A DNA stretch of 44,288 nucleotides from Candidatus Gastranaerophilales bacterium (GTDB taxonomy: Bacteria; Cyanobacteriota; Vampirovibrionia; Gastranaerophilales; Gastranaerophilaceae), in the NCBI GenBank assembly GCA_944324185.1, contig CALUVI010000012.1:1-44288 (forward strand). The letters run 5' to 3'. The notes below the pieces were generated by a model. That model worked only from the letters and a program-made list of their open reading frames with translations, made no database searches and was not told the DNA's origin. The first letter of the stretch is position 1, and each line of letters opens with the position of its first letter. Made by a program: the position numbers and the translations under genes. Positions 1-8,422 of this stretch are shown piece by piece.

Positions 1-452
1 ACTTTCCAGCCTTTGGATTATGCCCAGCGGGTGTACATTCTTAAGAGCATACTTGCCCAGTCCTGAGCATCAGTCCCGCCAGCTCCGGCATTGATTGTCA
101 AAAATGCGTCAGCTTCATCATATTCACCGGATAACATTTTTTGTACATCGTATTTATCCAGCTCTTTTTTTAACTGTTCAAGCCCAATTTCACTTTCTTT
201 TATAAGTTCCTCGTCTCCAATCTCCTGAGCGGTTTTTGCATCTTCTAAGATTGAATCCCATTTTGAAAACATATCGAGAGTTTCTTTTATCTCTCTTGAT
301 TTCTGACCTAATTCCGTTGCAAGGTTCTGGTTTGACCAAACCTCCGGACTCTGGAGCTTATCCTCAATCTCTGCTAGTTCTTTTTTTAATCCGTCAAAAT
401 CTATATTTTGCTTATCTTTATTTACTATCTGTTCTAATTCTTCGATATTCAT
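1..452 (-). CDS. prfB: Peptide chain release factor 2 (RF2), N-terminal part, with in-frame TAA
   Basis: RF2 releases finished peptides at UAA and UGA stop codons. The visible part matches the RF2 N-terminal domain: a helical region with the SPEVW motif near residue 35, then SGEYDEADAFLTINAGAGGT and AQDWASMLLRMYTRWA. The start is the ATG at 450-452, which overlaps the tmk stop as ATGA, so the two are translationally coupled. The usual early RF2 frameshift site (CUU UGA C near codon 25) is not seen. Instead codon 145 (18-20) is TAA, where E. coli RF2 has Glu in MYLRWAESRGFK. After the TAA the same frame continues with SKGWK, which fits RF2, up to the window edge. The GGQ domain lies outside. 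The stop may be a nonsense mutation, a sequence error or recoding. Identity is sure; integrity is not. Confidence 0.88.
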
Positions 453-1057
453 AAATTTTCAACCAGTTCAATAACCTTCCGGTGAACATTCTCTATTGTA
501 TCAGAAGAATCAAGAATTTTCACTCTGTCCGGCTCCTGTTTTGCAATTTCAAGATACCCGCGGCGCACGCGGTTAAAGAAATCAACTCCGGCAGATTCCA
601 TTCTGTCCTTGCTTTTTCCGACTCTTGAGAGCGAGGTTTCTATATCCACATCAAAAACAATTGTTAAATCCGGCTTTAAACCGCTTGTCGCAAGATTGTT
701 TAAATACTTAATTCTTTCCATATCAAGCTCTCTGCCATAGCCTTGATAAGCAAGAGTTGAATCTGTATACCTGTCGCAAAGAACAATTGTACCCTCTTCA
801 AGCGCCGGTTTTATCATGCCCTCAACGTGCTGCGCCCTGTCTGCAAGGAACAGAAAAGATTCACAATTGGGCGAGACTTCGCCGTCATAGTTTAGAAGGA
901 TTTCTCTGATTCTTGCCCCGAGAATCCCCGCCCCCGGCTCTCTTGTAAGCAGTGTTTTCCTGCCCGCTTTATTAAAATATTCATCCAGAAGTGTCAGCTG
1001 CGTAGTTTTACCGCAGCCGTCCGCTCCTTCAAATGTAATAAATAAACCTTTTTTCAT
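449..1057 (-). CDS. tmk: Thymidylate kinase
   Basis: Phosphorylates dTMP to dTDP with ATP in the dTTP pathway, in the cytoplasm. At 202 residues it has the normal family length. The P-loop GADGCGKTT lies at residues 11-19, the DR(Y/H) motif appears as CDRYTDSTLAYQGYGR near residues 94-109, and the substrate-binding TREPG motif is near residue 39. The start follows a GAGG Shine-Dalgarno about 9 nt upstream. It is the upstream partner of prfB (ATGA overlap). tmk with prfB is an unusual pairing, but both are housekeeping genes, so no special function is inferred. Confidence 0.96.
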   Translation of the reverse strand: MKKGLFITFEGADGCGKTTQLTLLDEYFNKAGRKTLLTREPGAGILGARIREILLNYDGEVSPNCESFLFLADRAQHVEGMIKPALEEGTIVLCDRYTDSTLAYQGYGRELDMERIKYLNNLATSGLKPDLTIVFDVDIETSLSRVGKSKDRMESAGVDFFNRVRRGYLEIAKQEPDRVKILDSSDTIENVHRKVIELVENL

Positions 1058-1110
1058 TAAACTATACCTCTAAATTTATAACATAAATTATAATATAGTT
1101 TTGTTTGGAT

Positions 1111-2052
1111 TTACAAGCCGATTTTCTGGTCTAGTTTGAAGTGGTCGATGAGTTTTATGATAGACAGAATTTCTTCAAACATCTGAAAGAACTGCTTGCC
1201 GTCATTAACCGGCTTAAGAAGCGAACAGATAGAAAACAAATCTTTTAGAGTATGAAGTGCTACAAACAGATTCGTTCCGTAAAAAGCGCAGGATACTTTA
1301 TCTGCTGCAAATGCAACTTGCATATTATTAAGTCTCTCCATAAAAGAAGGTGTAATCAAATACCTTGCCTCAACCTCATCGTCTGTAAAAACATCAAATT
1401 TCTTTTCAAACACAACATCTTCTAAAGTTGTGTGTACTAAATTGGATGAAGGGGAAGCATGGAACATTGAATCCGGACGTATAACAGTATTTCCGCTGAA
1501 ATTCTTGTTCATATCAAGTTTAACTATTACACCGTTAAAAACCGTTCTTCTGTTTTTACCTGTACCGGTTGAAAATTCCGATTCAATAATTTCAAACCCT
1601 ACATCTTTATAACTTCCGCTGAAATAGTCATCAAAACTGCTTGAAGAAAAAGACGGTATAAGGTTTGATTCCTGAAATACTTTACGGTTTTCATACAAAA
1701 TGCATTTCTTCCAGCTAATATCTCCGAAACATTGACATACTGACGGCATAATTTTTTCTTTTATTTTGTTTTCAAAGTTTTTCTTAATTATTGCCCAGAC
1801 AAATCCTGCCATAAAAAACATTCCAATGCCGCTTTTAAACGTATTTTCCGAAGTTTCCTCGGACATAGTTATAAAGAATGGCGAAATAATAAGCAATATA
1901 CCGATTACAAAGCATATAACCGCCCCTGCAACCGCAAGTCTCAGCTTCCCTTTTCTTTCAGCGTCAAATTTTTCAAGTGCGGGAGAGAGTTCTTTAAAAA
2001 ACTTGTCCTGAAACTCTTTGCGCATCTCTTGGTATGTTTTTTCTTCCGGCAT
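1111..2052 (-). CDS. DUF3137 family membrane protein
   Basis: A 313-residue protein of the DUF3137 family, whose function is unknown. The N-terminal 35 residues are charged and helical. Two hydrophobic segments follow (about 38-62 and 74-90), then a soluble region with the family-like stretch GSYKDVGFEIIESEF and a short basic KNRR followed by a beta-rich half. A strong AAGGAGG Shine-Dalgarno supports the start. It sits directly downstream of lemA on the same strand. LemA plus DUF3137 neighbours recur in bacteria and are thought to be envelope-associated; that role is family knowledge, not proven here. Confidence 0.8.
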   Translation of the reverse strand: MPEEKTYQEMRKEFQDKFFKELSPALEKFDAERKGKLRLAVAGAVICFVIGILLIISPFFITMSEETSENTFKSGIGMFFMAGFVWAIIKKNFENKIKEKIMPSVCQCFGDISWKKCILYENRKVFQESNLIPSFSSSSFDDYFSGSYKDVGFEIIESEFSTGTGKNRRTVFNGVIVKLDMNKNFSGNTVIRPDSMFHASPSSNLVHTTLEDVVFEKKFDVFTDDEVEARYLITPSFMERLNNMQVAFAADKVSCAFYGTNLFVALHTLKDLFSICSLLKPVNDGKQFFQMFEEILSIIKLIDHFKLDQKIGL

Positions 2053-2067
2053 TTTACCTCCTTATAA

Positions 2068-2103
2068 ATACAAAGCGTTAGGAAGAATCCTGACGCTTTG
2101 TAT
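2068..2103 (-). other. Intercistronic hairpin between lemA and the DUF3137 gene
   Basis: A near-perfect inverted repeat of about 15 bp per arm (ATACAAAGCGTTAGGA / TCCTGACGCTTTGTAT) with loop AGAA fills the 59-bp spacer. On the minus strand it is followed by TTATAAGGAGG rather than a clean U-run. It could be a partial terminator/attenuator or an mRNA-stabilising stem that sets different levels of LemA and the DUF3137 protein. Confidence 0.6.
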
Positions 2104-2111
2104 AATTCAAT

Positions 2112-2684
2112 TTATTTCAAAAAATCTGCAGCATTAACAGGCTGTCTTTCATTTTCTGCAGCCTTGAAGAAATCAACGGCTTTAACGTTAATCATTCTTG
2201 CAACAAGAGAAGACGGGAAAATTTCTACTGCATTTTTAAGCTCAAGAGCTGCAGAGTTATAGAATCTTCTTGCTGCAGCAATGTGTTCCTCTACTTCATT
2301 ATAAGTTTGCATTGCAGTCATCATTGGCTGGTCTGCTTTAAGCTGAGGGTAATTTTCTACAGCAACCACAAACTGTCCCATTTTTTGTGCAATTTGTGTA
2401 TCTAATGCAATCTTTCTGTCGATATTTTCAAAACCGTCCGGAATATTTACAGCTTGATTTCTGAGTTTTGTTACTTCTTCCAGCAAGCCGCGCTCGTGAT
2501 CCATATATTTCTGGGCAATTGTCAAAATATTCGGAATCAAATCGTATCTCTTCTTAAGCTGTACATCGATTGATGAAAACGCTTCACCTGCTTTGTTGCG
2601 TTTTTTGATTAAAGATGCATAAATGCTGTACGCCCAGCCGATTACTACTACAGCGGCAATTAATGCTAACATTGTTCCTGACAT
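2112..2684 (-). CDS. lemA: LemA family protein
   Basis: A 190-residue LemA-family protein. It has an N-terminal membrane anchor (about residues 4-24), then the family core with AFSSIDVQLKKRYDLIPNI (28-46), NQAV near residue 77, AVENYPQLKAD (about 107-117) and ARRFYN (about 138-143). LemA proteins are anchored by one N-terminal helix with a mostly helical domain; their molecular role is not settled. An AAAGGAAA Shine-Dalgarno lies upstream. It forms a same-strand cluster with a lipoprotein upstream and the DUF3137 gene downstream. Confidence 0.93.
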   Translation of the reverse strand: MSGTMLALIAAVVVIGWAYSIYASLIKKRNKAGEAFSSIDVQLKKRYDLIPNILTIAQKYMDHERGLLEEVTKLRNQAVNIPDGFENIDRKIALDTQIAQKMGQFVVAVENYPQLKADQPMMTAMQTYNEVEEHIAAARRFYNSAALELKNAVEIFPSSLVARMINVKAVDFFKAAENERQPVNAADFLK

Positions 2685-2705
2685 AAAATTTTCCTTTCTT
2701 CTTTA

Positions 2706-3530
2706 TTATAAACCTTTTACTACATCACTTTTTTGAACTCTTTGAACCAGAAGCAATACTGCTCCTAATAAAACTATCATAGATAGTGTCATTGCAATCT
2801 TAGAAAGATCTATTATTTCGTATTCAAGAATGATTTCTGCCGGCTGTTCAGTAGCTGCAAGATTCCACTGATACTCTTTATCGCTGAGGAGCGTATCCGC
2901 ATTATGTTTTGAAGCCTTTGCCGGAATCTTTATTGTCAGTTTTGAAACAGGTGCGATATCCGGCTTTTCGCCTTCTATAGCATCGTACTTTTGTTGTACA
3001 GAATTCATATCAACAAGCTGACCGTTAATATATTGGGAATTGCGTCTTCTTGAAAGGACTGCCTGCGGCATTCCGGCAGAGGAGATTCTCTGTCCGGTTT
3101 TAATATCCTGACTCCCGAGGGCTGTCCCAAGATCATAGAAAAGATGAATTTTATAAGAACTTTTTATGAACCCCCTGTTTGCAATAAAAGAGCCTTCATC
3201 TTTATTAAATCCTTCAGGCAAAGCTTCCGTAACATTATTAAAAGTTAATTTATCTTTTATAACTGTTACTCCGGAAAAAGCGTCATCATTATATTCTGCC
3301 GTTTTGAAACCGGCTTCCCTGTATTTTTTTGAAAGCTCTTCTACGCTTTTCTTAAATCCTGTGTCAAAAGCAGGGTTTATTGCTCTGAAAAATTTAACAT
3401 TGAATGCCTGTGTCTGCGAAATCTTGATTTGAGCATCTTTATTTATTTCCATATTGTAATCAAATTTTACGCAGCCTGTGCAAATAAAGGTCAGACCCAA
3501 AATCAAACTTGTTAAAAATACTTTTTTCAT
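2706..3530 (-). CDS. Lipoprotein with C-terminal membrane helix, DUF3153-like
   Basis: A 274-residue predicted lipoprotein. A signal peptide ends at a lipobox FICTGC (Cys 20), followed by VKFDYNMEINKDAQIKI, a beta-strand pattern like DUF3153/LppM-type proteins. A hydrophobic helix near the C-terminus (about 247-263) is followed by a short basic tail, so the protein may be both lipidated and membrane-spanning. The AAGGA Shine-Dalgarno supports the start. It ends 22 bp before lemA, so the three genes probably form one envelope operon. The DUF3153 assignment is by resemblance and should be tested by profile search. Confidence 0.65.
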   Translation of the reverse strand: MKKVFLTSLILGLTFICTGCVKFDYNMEINKDAQIKISQTQAFNVKFFRAINPAFDTGFKKSVEELSKKYREAGFKTAEYNDDAFSGVTVIKDKLTFNNVTEALPEGFNKDEGSFIANRGFIKSSYKIHLFYDLGTALGSQDIKTGQRISSAGMPQAVLSRRRNSQYINGQLVDMNSVQQKYDAIEGEKPDIAPVSKLTIKIPAKASKHNADTLLSDKEYQWNLAATEQPAEIILEYEIIDLSKIAMTLSMIVLLGAVLLLVQRVQKSDVVKGL

Positions 3531-3609
3531 AAAACTATCCTTTTTATTTTTAACAATACATTATTATTCAGCCCCGAATAACATTCAGATGGAGGATTTC
3601 TTGATTATA

Positions 3610-4020
3610 TTACTGAAAGGTAGGGTATCTGTTTTGACAGTATGTGTTTCCGGTTTCTAAAAGATATCGGTAGTTTTTATCCCGGAGTTCTTCCATAATG
3701 CCGTTTTTCCGGCGGTGTACTCTCTCCATTGTGCGGAATCTCTGGACATTTGCAAATTTTTGATACACACCTTCAGGGAAAGCGCAGTCAACAATTGTCC
3801 ACCTGACAGAGCACGCCCTGTTTTGTTTACCTCTTATTTCATATACTCCGTTTGGCATTGCGTGGTATTTATAAGGAGTACAGGTTGACAGGTTATCAAG
3901 AAAAAGCATTCTTGCATTAATTTCTTTGTCATTTGTTACGTAGAAATCAAAAATGTTCTCAGCCTGAGAAGTTAAGTACAGACTGAAAAACATTATTGAT
4001 ATTATTAAAGCTCTATTCAC
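3610..4020 (-). CDS. Small secreted protein of unknown function
   Basis: A 136-residue protein not recognised as a known family. It has a signal peptide (hydrophobic core about residues 4-16, possible cleavage after SQA at 17-19) and four cysteines in the mature part, so disulfides are possible outside the cytoplasm. The best start is GTG at 4018-4020. It gives a positive N-region, whereas the next Met would leave a very short signal. No Shine-Dalgarno is evident. The GTG lies inside a TATTCAC-type repeat that also supplies the stop of the upstream transglycosylase gene 20 bp away, so expression may depend on coupling. Confidence 0.6.
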   Translation of the reverse strand: MNRALIISIMFFSLYLTSQAENIFDFYVTNDKEINARMLFLDNLSTCTPYKYHAMPNGVYEIRGKQNRACSVRWTIVDCAFPEGVYQKFANVQRFRTMERVHRRKNGIMEELRDKNYRYLLETGNTYCQNRYPTFQ

Positions 4021-4043
4021 TATTCACTGCTCACTATTCACTA
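4011..4043. repeat. TATTCAC-type short repeat joining two genes
   Basis: Reiterated TATTCAC heptamers around an imperfect CTGCTCAC, ending in CACTAG. The same block is the central spacer of the dispersed repeats near 25.21, 32.59, 34.60 and 37.90 kb. Here it stands alone between two coding regions, giving the TAG stop of the upstream gene and the GTG start of the downstream gene. Confidence 0.75.
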
Positions 4044-6005
4044 GTAAACATTTCCGTAAACCCAGTAGCTTCGGAGAACCTTTTTAACATAGTTTCTGGT
4101 TTCAGGATACGGAATTTGTTCGACAAATTCATCAGTGTCGCTGTAGATTAATTTTGAAAACCAGTTTGTAACAGACCCGATTCCGCCGTTATACGCGGCA
4201 ATTGTATACAGGTCCTTGCTTCCGAGCATTCTTTTTAGGCTTGTATAATAAAGACATCCTGCCGTAATATTTGCAGTTTCGGCATTTAAATCCGAAGGAA
4301 GATTGTGTTTTTTTACAACTTCATTGTATGTTGCGGGCATAAGCTGCATTAAACCGGCTGCACCGACAACACTTTTTGCAAACGGATTGAAGTGGCTTTC
4401 TTCTTTAATTATTGCTTGCAGAATAATCGGGTTATTATCACCTTTTACTCTGTCTACAATGTCGTAATAATGCATAGGATATACAAGACGCCATCTTAAA
4501 TCCTCAAAAGGCGGTTTAACATCCATATCCTGCATTCCGTCACGCGCAAGTATTGCGGAGACAGTATAATTCTTCTTCTGATAAGCTATCCAGCTTTGTA
4601 TAAATTTATCGTTTTTACAGAGTTCGCCTACTAAATCATAATCTTTCAAATATGCAAGTTTCACTACTAAATTATTATCGAGTGATTTTTTATACGGAAA
4701 AACAACCGGCTTATAATTTAACTCCAAAAACGGAAACATTCCGTCATCTTTATACAAATTAAAGTTTGCTTTAAATGCATAATATGTGTCCGGATATTTT
4801 GCAATGACCTGTTTGTAATAATTATTTGCACTTTCGTAATGTTTTAATTTGAACGCAATTTTACCCATATAATACATAACTGCAGGGCTTGAATTTACAT
4901 CAGGGAATTTTTTCATATGCAAAAATCCGAGTCGCTGGGCATCATAATATTTTTTCTGTAAATACTTTGCTATAAAAAGATTGTAAAGCGAATCTGCAGA
5001 AAACTGTCCGTTCGGATATTTTTCATAAAGTGTTCTGTAGCAGGCTTCTTTAAGGTTAGACGCAACCACTTCATTGCAGTTTAGATACGCTACATAATCT
5101 GCTCCGGTTGAAGTCAAATTCATGTTAACAAGTTTTGCGAGGGCATCTTTTCTTGTCGGGAAAGACGCTATATAACTGTCCACAACTTCATATACATCTT
5201 TGTTTTCAGTATTGGAAGCGTATTTTTTTAGTCCTTCTTCCGCATAGGAATTGCCTTTTTCATTATTTCCGAGCCTGTATTCATTTTTTGCAAAATCCGC
5301 CCAGCTTTCAGCAAAAGTTGTTTTAAATAAATAGTCTTTTGCTTTTAAGTATTCACCGTTTGCGTAATACGATTTGGCAATTAAAAGATTGTCGTAATTT
5401 GTTAACGCCGGATTAAGTTTTTTTATTTCGTCTATTGCATTCAGAGAAAATCTTCCGTCTGGAGATTCATTTATGTAGGTTTTAAAATAAATAAATGCCC
5501 TGTTTTTAGATTTTTCCAGCCATCTTGCATTTTTAGGCGGGTTGGCAATTTCTATCAAACCGAGATAATACTGGGAAGCTATTGCATAATCACTGTTCGG
5601 ATATTTTTTTATAATGCGTTTAAAGTGTTTTTTTGCGCCTTTATCCTGAGTTTCAAACATCAAAGTTGCCATATTGTATTCGCTGATAGGCGATATTGAT
5701 GATTTTGCTCTTGAGTGCACTATACGATTGTATTTTTTTATTGCAAGCTCTTTTTTATCCAGATTAGTTGCGCATCGTGCCTGTCTGAAAAGTGCCGGTG
5801 ATTTTAGTGAAGAGCCGGACGGAACTTTGCCGAATTCTTCAAAGGCTTTTTCATACTCATTTGCTTTATACAGCTCAAGTGCTGATGAGTATTTAGAAAT
5901 ACCTCTGGATTCTGCCGACACATGGTTATAGACAAAGTACCCGACTGTAAATATTGTCAGGAAAATCGCTATATAAAAATCATACTTCCTTCTTCTGCTT
6001 CTCAT
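4041..6005 (-). CDS. TPR-containing soluble-type lytic murein transglycosylase
   Basis: Cleaves the MurNAc-GlcNAc bond of peptidoglycan, leaving 1,6-anhydro ends. The 654-residue protein has an N-terminal signal anchor (about residues 9-28), long TPR-like helical repeats (for example YKANEYEKAFEEFGKVP and YYKQVIAKYPDTYYAF), and a C-terminal SLT domain. The domain includes AIIKEESHFNPFAKS with the catalytic Glu, then GAAGLMQLMPATYNEV and AAYNGGIGSVTNW. This is the Slt70 arrangement. No strong Shine-Dalgarno is visible. The stop TAG lies in a dispersed repeat. It acts in the periplasm, probably in wall turnover. Confidence 0.92.
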   Translation of the reverse strand: MRSRRRKYDFYIAIFLTIFTVGYFVYNHVSAESRGISKYSSALELYKANEYEKAFEEFGKVPSGSSLKSPALFRQARCATNLDKKELAIKKYNRIVHSRAKSSISPISEYNMATLMFETQDKGAKKHFKRIIKKYPNSDYAIASQYYLGLIEIANPPKNARWLEKSKNRAFIYFKTYINESPDGRFSLNAIDEIKKLNPALTNYDNLLIAKSYYANGEYLKAKDYLFKTTFAESWADFAKNEYRLGNNEKGNSYAEEGLKKYASNTENKDVYEVVDSYIASFPTRKDALAKLVNMNLTSTGADYVAYLNCNEVVASNLKEACYRTLYEKYPNGQFSADSLYNLFIAKYLQKKYYDAQRLGFLHMKKFPDVNSSPAVMYYMGKIAFKLKHYESANNYYKQVIAKYPDTYYAFKANFNLYKDDGMFPFLELNYKPVVFPYKKSLDNNLVVKLAYLKDYDLVGELCKNDKFIQSWIAYQKKNYTVSAILARDGMQDMDVKPPFEDLRWRLVYPMHYYDIVDRVKGDNNPIILQAIIKEESHFNPFAKSVVGAAGLMQLMPATYNEVVKKHNLPSDLNAETANITAGCLYYTSLKRMLGSKDLYTIAAYNGGIGSVTNWFSKLIYSDTDEFVEQIPYPETRNYVKKVLRSYWVYGNVY

Positions 6006-6139
6006 TCAAATAATTCCCGATTATTTAATTAAACTCTCTTATTATCAAAAAGACCAGGGTCTTATATATAATACTATTCTAATATAGAAATGTGCAAAAA
6101 GAAAATCCTGTAATAAAAAATTACATTTTATCATCAGAA

Positions 6140-6166
6140 AAGCGCATTTTAAAAGAAAATGCGCTT
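6140..6166 (-). terminator. Rho-independent terminator-like hairpin
   Basis: Perfect 11-bp stem AAGCGCATTTT / AAAATGCGCTT with a 5-nt loop, about 30 bp past the stop of the 6195-7202 gene on the minus strand. The U-rich tail is short (TTCTG), so efficiency is uncertain. Confidence 0.65.
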
Positions 6167-6194
6167 AACGAAAATACCCTCCTGCCGGAGTTTG

Positions 6195-7202
6195 TTATTG
6201 AAATTTTGAAATGTCGTGAACTCTCAGAGCAAAATAAGGTTTTGTTTTATACTTTTCTTTTAAAAATACTACAAACGTATCATTAAAGTAGAAATATCTG
6301 GATTCTTCCGGCGGCAGAAGTGCTGTCATTTTAGCAATCATAGCAGCTTCGCTTTTAAGTTCCACGCCCGTATTATCCATATTAAATTTTACGGTTTCCA
6401 TTGCCTGATCTATAACAAGGTTTGTGCCCTTAACTCTGTTTCCGCAGATTTCTTCAAAGATTTTTTCTTCAAAGAAGTTCAAATTCGGAACTTTTAACTC
6501 ATCTTCTTCGCCGAATTTTTTGCTGCCCTGGTAAGCCTCCTGTTTTTTCAGCATATCATCATAAATATAATTGAATGTTTTTGTGGTTGAAGTTTTGTAT
6601 AAGTAAACTTCATCTTCACCTTCGGTTTCAAGCTTTACTGCAAAATCCGAAGGGCTGTCATAGAATAAAACTTCTACGCCGTCATCCAGTTCTTTTCGTG
6701 AATCTTTTGAAATTCCAAAGTATTCAGCCTGCAAATCTCTGAACGAATCAAGTCCGAGTTTGTCAAAAGGAACAGTGAATTTGAAATCCTTCTTGAGCAT
6801 TGCATAAACAATAAATCTTTGTTTTGAAGGCGTTAAATCAAGCTGGTCCAGAATATCGCTGGTTTCATTAAATTTTCTTTTTATGGCTTTTGCTATAACC
6901 TTTTTAGTATTTTTCTTGATATTACCCAGATATTTGTAATAACACTTGTCGGAAATATCTTCTTCGGTAAAATCCTGCCTGTTAAGTTCATTTACAATAA
7001 CAGGTGTTCCTGCCGGAAACTTAATCTGGTTGAATGCAATTTTGTCCATAAAATCATTCCACACAAGCTGGAAAGTTCCGACCCAGACTCTGTCCTGAAC
7101 ATTTGTTTTACTCATCATTGTAGGTAATACATCAATATTTGCGGCAAACGCCGGTGAGAATAGCAATAGTGATGTAAATACTGATAAAATTAATTTTTTC
7201 AT
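6195..7202 (-). CDS. Secreted protein of unknown function, possible remote serpin-like C-terminus
   Basis: A 335-residue exported protein with a clear signal peptide (hydrophobic core about 4-18, cleavage after AFA at 18-20). Family is not recognised with confidence. The last third is reminiscent of serpins: LVIDQAMETVKFNMDNTGVE resembles the strand and hinge before the reactive loop, and FNDTFVVFLKEK with LRVHD resembles the closing strands. The N-terminal half does not show the usual serpin helices, so this is a weak structural guess. A strong AAAGGGAG Shine-Dalgarno precedes the ATG. It is a single-gene unit, with a terminator downstream and a divergent aminotransferase gene. Confidence 0.5.
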   Translation of the reverse strand: MKKLILSVFTSLLLFSPAFAANIDVLPTMMSKTNVQDRVWVGTFQLVWNDFMDKIAFNQIKFPAGTPVIVNELNRQDFTEEDISDKCYYKYLGNIKKNTKKVIAKAIKRKFNETSDILDQLDLTPSKQRFIVYAMLKKDFKFTVPFDKLGLDSFRDLQAEYFGISKDSRKELDDGVEVLFYDSPSDFAVKLETEGEDEVYLYKTSTTKTFNYIYDDMLKKQEAYQGSKKFGEEDELKVPNLNFFEEKIFEEICGNRVKGTNLVIDQAMETVKFNMDNTGVELKSEAAMIAKMTALLPPEESRYFYFNDTFVVFLKEKYKTKPYFALRVHDISKFQ

Positions 7203-7319
7203 AAAAACTCCCTTTAACTATAACCTCTTAATTGAATCGTATCAAAAATTCCGCTTAAATTCAATCGATTTATGTTAATATAGTTAAAAGGGCACAACAG
7301 GAGTGATAAATAGAGAATT

Positions 7320-8399
7320 ATGAGAATTGCGGAATTTAAAATAGAAGAATGGATGAACAAATATGAAGCGTCCGCTTTATATGATTTAACCACAACCTGC
7401 ATTTCTCCTTTATGTATAAATGATTTGCCGTTTTCAAAAGAAATTTTTGATTTAAAGCTCGGATACGGTGATATTACAGGCTCTGAAAGACTCAAGGCTG
7501 CAATTCAGACACTATACGAAAGAGACCATTCTATAACTGTTACCCACGGCGCTATCGGAGCAAATCAGCTTGTATTTTTATCTTTACTTGAAAAAGGGGA
7601 TGAGGTTGTATCTGTTGTTCCCACATATCAGCAGCATTATTCTATTCCCGGGGCTTTAGGATGCAGGGTTAAACTTTATTTTCTGAAAGAAGAAAATTTC
7701 TGGCTTCCTGATTTAGAAGAATTGGAGAAAATAATTACGCCGGATACCAAACTTTTATGTCTTAACAACCCTAATAATCCGACGGGAGCTGTAATTCCCG
7801 AACGGATGTTTGAGAAAATTGTTGAAATTGCACGGAAAAATAATGTATGGATTCTCTCTGACGAAGTATACAGAGGATTGAATCTGATAGGAAAACCTTA
7901 TTCTAAATCAATTGCAGATATTTATGAAAAGGGTATTTCCGTGGGCAGTATGTCTAAAACATATTCGCTTCCGGGCTTAAGAGTAGGGTGGGTTGCAGCA
8001 AGAGCGGATTTAGTTAATGAAATTAATCACCAGAGGCAGTATAATACAATCAGTGTAAGCGCTCCGGATGATTATTTTTCTGCTGTTGCGTTGGAAAATA
8101 AAGATTTTATACACGAGAGAAATTTTAAAATTATGAATGAGGGAGTAAATATATTAAATAACTGGCTTAAAAATACCCCTGAAGTCCGCTGCATTCTTCC
8201 AAAAGGCGGAACAACCGTTCTTTTAAAATACAATCTTGACCTTCCGTCCCGTGATTTTTGCAAAAAGCTTCAAGCAGAAACCGGCGTTGCTCTTTTACCG
8301 GGCGAAACCTTGGAAATGGAAGGATATGTAAGACTCGGTTTTTGTGCGGAGAATTTAGAGCCGGCTCTTGAAAAACTCGGGTATTTTTTAAAACGGTAG
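7320..8399 (+). CDS. Class I/II PLP-dependent aminotransferase
   Basis: A 359-residue fold-type I PLP enzyme. Visible motifs are LGYGDITGSERLK (substrate loop), NNPNNPTGA with the PLP-contacting Asn (about residues 144-152), SDEVYRGL with the Asp that contacts the pyridine nitrogen, the Schiff-base lysine in GSMSKTYSLPGLRVGW, and the carboxylate-binding Arg in YVRLGF near the end. The start WMNKYEASALYDLTTTC resembles the capreomycidine-synthase-like/amino acid transaminase subgroup. The substrate cannot be read from the sequence. The ATG is fixed by an upstream in-frame TAG; the nearest Shine-Dalgarno (AGGAG) is unusually far away. Confidence 0.85.
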   Translation: MRIAEFKIEEWMNKYEASALYDLTTTCISPLCINDLPFSKEIFDLKLGYGDITGSERLKAAIQTLYERDHSITVTHGAIGANQLVFLSLLEKGDEVVSVVPTYQQHYSIPGALGCRVKLYFLKEENFWLPDLEELEKIITPDTKLLCLNNPNNPTGAVIPERMFEKIVEIARKNNVWILSDEVYRGLNLIGKPYSKSIADIYEKGISVGSMSKTYSLPGLRVGWVAARADLVNEINHQRQYNTISVSAPDDYFSAVALENKDFIHERNFKIMNEGVNILNNWLKNTPEVRCILPKGGTTVLLKYNLDLPSRDFCKKLQAETGVALLPGETLEMEGYVRLGFCAENLEPALEKLGYFLKR

Positions 8400-8407
8400 T
8401 TTTTTCA

Positions 8408-8416
8408 TGTTAAAAT
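8408..8416 (+). promoter_or_regulatory. Extended -10 promoter for a candidate leaderless mRNA
   Basis: TGTTAAAAT (TG-n extended -10) ends 6 nt before the ATG at 8423, so initiation would begin at or next to the start codon. No Shine-Dalgarno is present. The -35 region is poor. Confidence 0.5.
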
Positions 8417-8422
8417 TTTTGT

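Noticed and set aside
6050..6063. AAGAC/GTCTT stem upstream of the transglycosylase as a second terminator
   Set aside because: A 5-bp stem with a 4-nt loop in an AT-rich stretch is too weak to call.
6092..6286. 64-codon open frame on the plus strand
   Set aside because: It crosses the terminator stem and its second half is antisense to the 6195-7202 gene. There is no Shine-Dalgarno and no recognisable domain.
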